A program made the position numbers and the translations under genes. Of a stretch of 29,748 nt of DNA, positions 25,742-29,748 are shown piece by piece. How positions within the stretch are numbered: the stretch's first letter is position 1; every line of letters starts with the position of its first letter. Under the pieces are notes generated by a model. The model saw only the letters and a program-made list of their open reading frames with translations, was not told the origin of the DNA and did not search any database. This DNA is from Candidatus Babelota bacterium (lineage in GTDB: Bacteria > Babelota > Babeliae > Babelales > Babelaceae), in the NCBI GenBank assembly GCA_003174035.1, contig PRDV01000017.1:1-29748 (forward strand), in the 5' to 3' direction.

Positions 25742-26179
25742 AAAATTCCTTCGCCAAACGCATTAATTGTTACACAACCCACTTTGGGATCATTCAGGTT
25801 AAAACCTTAGGGCTAAAGCTATTAGCACAACTAATATATCCTTTCTTTAACACACAGGTTCATTATATTTTATTGAGGGCGATCCGTTCAATAGAAAAGT
25901 TGTTTTTATTTGGACACTTTTGAATCAAAATTTTACAAACAAGTATCCTAACTTCTTTATTTTCTTGAAAGCCGAGCAAGATACCACCAAGCCATCATCA
26001 CCATTTTAAGACAATCTAAAAATCCAATGAGCTTTCTAAGCAGGGTTTTTCGAGCGACATAGAAAATTCTTGACTTGAGCAATTATAGAATAATAGTATA
26101 AATCAACGACAAAAATGTAGAACGAAACTTTTTAATTAGTATGAAAAGAGAAATATTACCAACCACAGAGGGGATCTCT
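25742..26179. other. Divergent intergenic region (438 bp)
   Basis: AT-rich spacer between the FkbM gene and paralogue F. It contains the promoter candidate at 26070-26099 and a short minus-strand frame (26082-25957; 41 codons from a TTG, ending in a Trp-rich stretch) that lacks a ribosome binding site. No RNA gene or repeat array is seen. Confidence 0.5.
26070..26099 (+). promoter_or_regulatory. Candidate promoter for paralogue F
   Basis: TTGACT (26070-26075) and TAGTAT (26094-26099) with an 18-base spacer, about 80 bases before the ATG at 26180. Match is partial (5/6 and 4/6). Confidence 0.3.
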
Positions 26180-27127
26180 ATGAATATATATTATATTTTA
26201 GCACTACTAGCTTTTTCATCACTTATTGGAAATTCGTCATATGCACGATTTGAAGAATCTTCAGCACTCTATCATGGAACTTATAGTGAGAATTTTGTAA
26301 CGCGCTGGGGCTTTCAAAGTAAGTGCGATCATTGTTTTGATCCGCGCACAAAATGGCCAACTGTGGGATTAAACAACTTGAACCCGCAAGCAGTAAAGGC
26401 TGGGGATATTATTTTTGTACGAGATGTAAAGACTTTTTTGAAAACAGTACATCCTAAAATTCTAAACCCCTATATTATGATTACAGCGGGAGACGTGAAA
26501 GATCGGACGCGAGAAATATTTATGCAAAGCCTTAATAGTCCAAAAATTATTGCCTGGTTTTCAGTGCATGCTTGTACACTGTCACACCACAAGTTCCACC
26601 CCATTCCGTTAGGCATTATTCAGACACGCGCACATTATGAAAATCGTTCGGAGATGACCAATTTTTTTGCACAGCTTCGTCAAAACGAAAGAAACAAATT
26701 ACTCACTATGAACTTTTTAATGCAGAATAAACCCTCTCGCACGGAGGTCTACAAACTGTTTGAAAATGCCTCTTTTTGCGATAAGGCCCATACCCTTCCA
26801 TTTCTAGATTATTTGAAACATATGGCACAATTTAAATTCGCGCTCTCACCCCGTGGCGTAGCGATTGACACCTATCGCACCTGGGAAGCAATGTTGGTGG
26901 GCACTATACCAGTCGTGGAAAGTTCGCAACTAGACGGACTATACGCAGATTTACCTATTCTTATTATAAAAGATTGGAATGAGATAACACCATCATTTTT
27001 AGAACAAAAATATAAAGAAATGACCTCAAAAAAATATAATATTGAAAAGTTATTTATGGAGTATTGGTGGAAAAAAATTGAAGATGTCCAGAGAACATTT
27101 CTCAATAAGATAGCTCAACCAAAATAA
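26180..27127 (+). CDS. Exostosin-like glycosyltransferase, paralogue F
   Basis: Isolated sixth paralogue. An in-frame ATG at 26141 exists, but ATG 26180 has AGAGGGGA (26167-26174) upstream and begins at the signal peptide MNIYYILALLAFSSLIGNSS; this gives 315 aa. Body: LYHGTYSENFVTRWGFQSKC, DHCFDPRTKWPT, AGDIIFVRDVKTF, IMITAGDVKDRT, IIAWFSVHACT, FHPIPLGIIQT and a C-terminus EYWWKKIEDVQ, close to paralogue D. Two oddities: TAG (A103) in place of THG, shared with D, and a donor block LSPRGVAIDTYRTWEAMLVG where the GPD found in all others is AID. Reduced or altered donor specificity is possible. Confidence 0.71.
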   Translation: MNIYYILALLAFSSLIGNSSYARFEESSALYHGTYSENFVTRWGFQSKCDHCFDPRTKWPTVGLNNLNPQAVKAGDIIFVRDVKTFLKTVHPKILNPYIMITAGDVKDRTREIFMQSLNSPKIIAWFSVHACTLSHHKFHPIPLGIIQTRAHYENRSEMTNFFAQLRQNERNKLLTMNFLMQNKPSRTEVYKLFENASFCDKAHTLPFLDYLKHMAQFKFALSPRGVAIDTYRTWEAMLVGTIPVVESSQLDGLYADLPILIIKDWNEITPSFLEQKYKEMTSKKYNIEKLFMEYWWKKIEDVQRTFLNKIAQPK

Positions 27128-27149
27128 TGGATACCCATTGATAGCTAAA

Positions 27150-27200
27150 ATTCGTGTGAGCATTGAGATACATTAATCCCAATACTCATACGAATTTTTT
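27150..27200. terminator. Bidirectional rho-independent terminator
   Basis: Inverted repeat of 20 positions (27150-27169 with 27176-27195; about 16 pair) and a 6-base loop, followed on the plus strand by TTTTTT (27195-27200) and on the minus strand by AATTTTAG. It lies between convergent paralogue F and the second DUF11-like gene, and can serve both. Confidence 0.82.
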
Positions 27201-27202
27201 AA

Positions 27203-27682
27203 TTAATTAACCAATGGTGATCGGAAAATTGTTATGACTTTTTTTGCATTTTTTTCTTCGATTCCTGGAATTAAGGCTATTGCTTTAATCGTTACACTTT
27301 TCAAATCATTTTCTCTATCCAGAATAGGGGCCTTAACCGTCAGATATAAATAAACTTTTTCATTCACATCGAGCGATTCTAGAAACCCACTTACAGAGAT
27401 CCCACCGTTCACCAGCCGATCAGATACTACTAATCTATCAGAAGTAGCAGAACCATAAACCATGCCCTGGCCGGCAAGTTCATCAATCTGAAGAGTAATC
27501 TGCTTAAGTATGTTCTTAGATCTATTCTGTATGCTAATCGTATAAGTAGTCTCTTGACCCTCTTCTAAAATGGAATCCCCTGTTATCATAACCTGGGCTG
27601 TTTTAGCAAAAAGCTCAATCACGCTTACACCTAGAAAGCATAATACGATTGCTAAAAATATTGATTTTAAATCGCGTTTCAT
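27203..27682 (-). CDS. Small secreted DUF11-like protein (copy 2)
   Basis: A 159-aa protein from ATG 27682, chosen over an in-frame upstream ATG at 27775 because GGAGG lies just before it and a signal peptide follows at once (MKRDLKSIFLAIVLCFLGVS, to about FAKTA). The body reads MITGDSILEEGQETTYTISI, QNRSKNILKQITLQIDEL, FLESLDVNEKVYLYLTVKAP. This is one DUF11-type beta-sandwich repeat, with the G-x-x-x-T-Y-T-I-x-I-x-N pattern of DUF11 modules. It is similar in layout to the protein at 21421-21894 but not obviously a recent duplicate. No catalytic motif. Possible envelope or secreted scaffold role; unknown. Confidence 0.66.
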   Translation of the reverse strand: MKRDLKSIFLAIVLCFLGVSVIELFAKTAQVMITGDSILEEGQETTYTISIQNRSKNILKQITLQIDELAGQGMVYGSATSDRLVVSDRLVNGGISVSGFLESLDVNEKVYLYLTVKAPILDRENDLKSVTIKAIALIPGIEEKNAKKVITIFRSPLVN

Positions 27683-27853
27683 ATATCCTCCAAATAAATA
27701 TTTTGTCCTCTTTATAATTAGCAATCTCACTTGCCAGAGTTTTGTTGATATATATATAATCATCACCCCCATCAAAAATCAAGGAAAATATGCTTTAAAG
27801 CATTCAATTTTAAAAACCCTACAATTAAGACTAATACCCCATCTACAGAATAA

Positions 27854-27869
27854 CTCACATTCCGCACCC
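27854..27869 (+). repeat. IS left terminal inverted repeat
   Basis: CTCACATTCCGCACCC, the perfect reverse complement of 29733-29748. Confidence 0.92.
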
Positions 27870-28040
27870 ATAGATGGCATATTTCATTTTTTAAGGTACT
27901 GAACCCCTAATTTCGGTCGATCCTAATGAGAGCCTTAGTTTTGCTTTTTTTATAGCTAAAGCAAAAGAAGCGAGCTCCTGCCTAGTAGGCAATTACTAGA
28001 ACTATATCATTAACAACCTCCTTTCCTTTGAGGTTTACGA

Positions 28041-28610
28041 TTAGAGGCCAATAAGATACATACGCATACATGAGCTTCCTAAGAATTTTAATATATGTCT
28101 GAGTTGATCAGGTAGGTTGAGTACAAGCATGTGGAGTTCGGTTCCTTTAGCTATACTGGCTATAATAACACCTTCAAACATTTGAAAGACCCACCGCATA
28201 GTTGGCTTTTGAGTAGGCTTACCCTTCTGATCTGGAACAGTAGCATTTTGATCTACAAGTGCTTTACGAAGCTTTCTCTCTGCAAGGGAATATACTAATA
28301 AGCAAAGGCACATTATCATTGCAAGTGCAACTATGCGCTTCTCATTCTTAAGAAATACAGATGAGGCTAAACAGAGCGGGTCCTTGAGAAATCTGAATCC
28401 GCTTTCTACCTTGTTTTGATCCTTATAATAGGATAGGATCTCTTCTGTAGACAATGCTTGCTTGTCAAGCTCATTTGTTGCAAGCACAAACATGCTGCCT
28501 AATACTTTAGCCTTTTCAATTCGAGCGACATCTTCGACTATTTTAATTGAAGAGTAAAAAATCGAGATTGAACGCGACGTTTCAGAAGGCCTTCCTCCAG
28601 TTATAATTTT
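28041..28610 (-). CDS. IS1634-type transposase, C-terminal part (in -1 frame relative to N-terminal part)
   Basis: Open from the A-run at about 28610 to the stop at 28041, about 189 codons. It has no start of its own with a ribosome binding site; the first ATG is at 28493. It carries SYYKDQNKVESGFRFLKDP, which fits the Y-x2-R-x3-E-x6-K signature of IS4-like transposases (Gln in place of Arg) and supplies the catalytic Glu. Made only if ribosomes shift -1 at the A-run, or if the frame break is a mutation or sequencing error. Without it the N-terminal product lacks the third catalytic residue. Confidence 0.75.
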   Translation of the reverse strand, partial: KIITGGRPSETSRSISIFYSSIKIVEDVARIEKAKVLGSMFVLATNELDKQALSTEEILSYYKDQNKVESGFRFLKDPLCLASSVFLKNEKRIVALAMIMCLCLLVYSLAERKLRKALVDQNATVPDQKGKPTQKPTMRWVFQMFEGVIIASIAKGTELHMLVLNLPDQLRHILKFLGSSCMRMYLIGL

Positions 28611-29647
28611 TTTTGTTCCTTGATATGCTCAATCTCAAGTTTGTGGTATTTCAGTTTTTTCCCCACTGGAAGAATGGCTTTTTCAGCATCTTCCCTGCAG
28701 TTGTATTCTGTTGAATGAACCTTTTTAATAGCCTTTTCTATCTCAAGCTTCTCTTTTTTAACCAAAGCCTTAACGCTTTTTTCAGCTCGATCATGAGCTG
28801 GTTTTGAATAAACAAGCACCCATCGTTGTTCAATTTCACCATATTTCATCGGCATTTCTATTACTTTATAGTTATCATTTAGAGACATCATGTCCTTTAA
28901 GTCTGCATGCTTAGCTTTCAATTCACTTATTTGCTTGATTTTTTCAGGCACACGGCTTATCCACGGAATATTAACCTTAACGGCTTCTTCGTTGTAAAAG
29001 GCACAATCGAGAACAGCATAAAACTTGTCTTCATTATCTTTGATATTGCTTTGCATCATTTTTAATACTTCACGAAAATGCACCGAATCAGACGTGTTTC
29101 CAGGGATTGCCTGTGCATAAAGAGGTATGCCTCCATCGTTGCTCACCATCATTGAAATAAGGAATTGTTTTAGATCGACGCGTCCCTGCTTTGCGTACCC
29201 AAATGAAATAAATTGCATAGCTTTGTCTTCATCTTCATATTCTCCATGTACCTGAAGATTTGTGGTATCAAGGTGTCTAAACTTTCTATTCACGTTCTGT
29301 TGTTTTGCTGCATTAAGCGCAATATGTGAGAATATTTTCGTGCAATCATTTTCATAGAGCCGATCTAGAGCTCTACCCAAAGTATCATCATTTAAGTCAT
29401 CGGCAATGATTCCTTCTCCTAATAAATGTTCTATAGGCTTAGTATTAAAAAATTGGTGCGCTAAGTACATTGGTCTTGTAGTATATCCCATTCCATTGAT
29501 GATCATCGCTTTTACACAAGTTCCTATTGATATTTTTCTTTGTAGATCAGATCCAGTAAGCTTATTTATATCGGCTTCCACCATTATTTCGTCACATATC
29601 CCAGCAATTAGTCCGTAATGATGTAGATCAAGCGCTTTTAGCTCCAT
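28601..29647 (-). CDS. IS1634-type transposase, N-terminal part (DDE residues 1 and 2)
   Basis: 348 aa from ATG 29647 (GCGGAG close upstream; the frame is open further to a TTG at 29710). The N-terminal ~110 residues (LDLHHYGLIAGICDEI... GRALDRLYENDCTKIFSHIA) are the DUF4277-like domain of IS1634 transposases. The RNase H-fold core follows, with the first Asp in HLDTTNLQVHGEY (D127), SDGGIPLYAQAIPGNTSDS in between, and the second Asp in FYAVLDCAFYNEEA (D214). It ends one codon after an eight-A run, at TAA 28603-28601, before the catalytic Glu. Together with the C-terminal part the length (about 540 aa) matches complete family members. Confidence 0.87.
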   Translation of the reverse strand: MELKALDLHHYGLIAGICDEIMVEADINKLTGSDLQRKISIGTCVKAMIINGMGYTTRPMYLAHQFFNTKPIEHLLGEGIIADDLNDDTLGRALDRLYENDCTKIFSHIALNAAKQQNVNRKFRHLDTTNLQVHGEYEDEDKAMQFISFGYAKQGRVDLKQFLISMMVSNDGGIPLYAQAIPGNTSDSVHFREVLKMMQSNIKDNEDKFYAVLDCAFYNEEAVKVNIPWISRVPEKIKQISELKAKHADLKDMMSLNDNYKVIEMPMKYGEIEQRWVLVYSKPAHDRAEKSVKALVKKEKLEIEKAIKKVHSTEYNCREDAEKAILPVGKKLKYHKLEIEHIKEQKKL

Positions 29648-29732
29648 TTCTCCGCTTCCCTTTCTTGTTGTAAGCGCTAAAATTATCACATAATTGCCGG
29701 TTTTTTTCAAAAAAATGTGTTGTGCTTATTCG

Positions 29733-29748
29733 GGGTGCGGAATGTGAG
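29733..29748 (-). repeat. IS right terminal inverted repeat
   Basis: GGGTGCGGAATGTGAG, the reverse complement of 27854-27869. It coincides with the end of the window. Confidence 0.92.

Larger units (their letters stand above)
27854..29748 (-). mobile_element. IS1634-type insertion sequence (1895 bp)
   Basis: Bounded by perfect 16-bp terminal inverted repeats (27854-27869 and 29733-29748) and carrying one DDE transposase gene on the minus strand, split by a frame change at 28607-28614. The right repeat ends on the last base of the window, so any target duplication on that side cannot be seen. About 170 non-coding bases separate the transposase end from the left repeat. Confidence 0.88.

Noticed and set aside
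25957..26082. Minus-strand 41-codon frame from TTG, ending in a Trp-rich segment (MMAWWYLARLSRK)
   Set aside because: Could be a gene remnant or tiny membrane peptide, but there is no ribosome binding site and only a TTG start; too little to call.
1..29748. CRISPR array, tRNA, rRNA or replication origin
   Set aside because: No regularly spaced direct repeats, tRNA cloverleaf, rRNA-like stretch or DnaA-box cluster was recognised by eye.

Overview
The window looks like an accessory island of an AT-rich, host-associated (probably intracellular) bacterium. The best overall match I can suggest is a Dependentiae (TM6)-like or similar protist endosymbiont. This rests on architecture only: an exported ankyrin protein with an F-box-like segment, many tandem paralogues, and a near-universal Sec-type signal peptide. 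No rRNA, tRNA or housekeeping gene is present to fix the taxonomy.

Layout. (1) 1-1394, minus: 3'-truncated exported ankyrin-repeat protein that runs off the left edge. (2) 1698-4348, plus: exported sulfatase, then exostosin-like glycosyltransferase paralogue A. (3) 8239-4403, minus: apparent four-gene operon of GT4 glycosyltransferase, PIG-L deacetylase, GT32-type glycosyltransferase and class I methyltransferase. A GT4 paralogue (8494-9726) diverges from it. (4) 9954-17254, plus: tightly packed six-gene operon of three GT2 glycosyltransferases followed by three tandem QueC-like PP-loop ATPases. (5) 20254-17239, minus: three tandem exostosin-like paralogues (D, C, B); paralogue E diverges at 20382. 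(6) 21421-25741: DUF11-like protein, fucosyltransferase-like protein, GNAT acetyltransferase, LicD-like transferase and FkbM methyltransferase. (7) 26180-27682: paralogue F and a second DUF11-like protein, convergent around a strong terminator. (8) 27854-29748: an IS1634-type insertion sequence with perfect 16-bp terminal inverted repeats. Its right repeat ends on the last base of the window, and its transposase is split by a -1 frameshift at an A-run.

All 25 non-IS genes begin with a hydrophobic N-terminal segment that reads as a signal peptide. This includes classes that normally work in the cytoplasm: sugar-nucleotide glycosyltransferases, SAM methyltransferases, a GNAT and ATP-consuming PP-loop enzymes. 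Together they look like a kit for building and decorating a glycan (assembly by GT2, GT4, GT32, exostosin-like and FucT-like enzymes; trimming by deacetylase and sulfatase; decoration by methyl, acetyl and phospho-substituents). If the signal peptides are real, the kit acts outside the cytoplasm, possibly using host substrates. That is the most unusual aspect of the window and is an inference. Functions were assigned from motifs by eye, without database searches.
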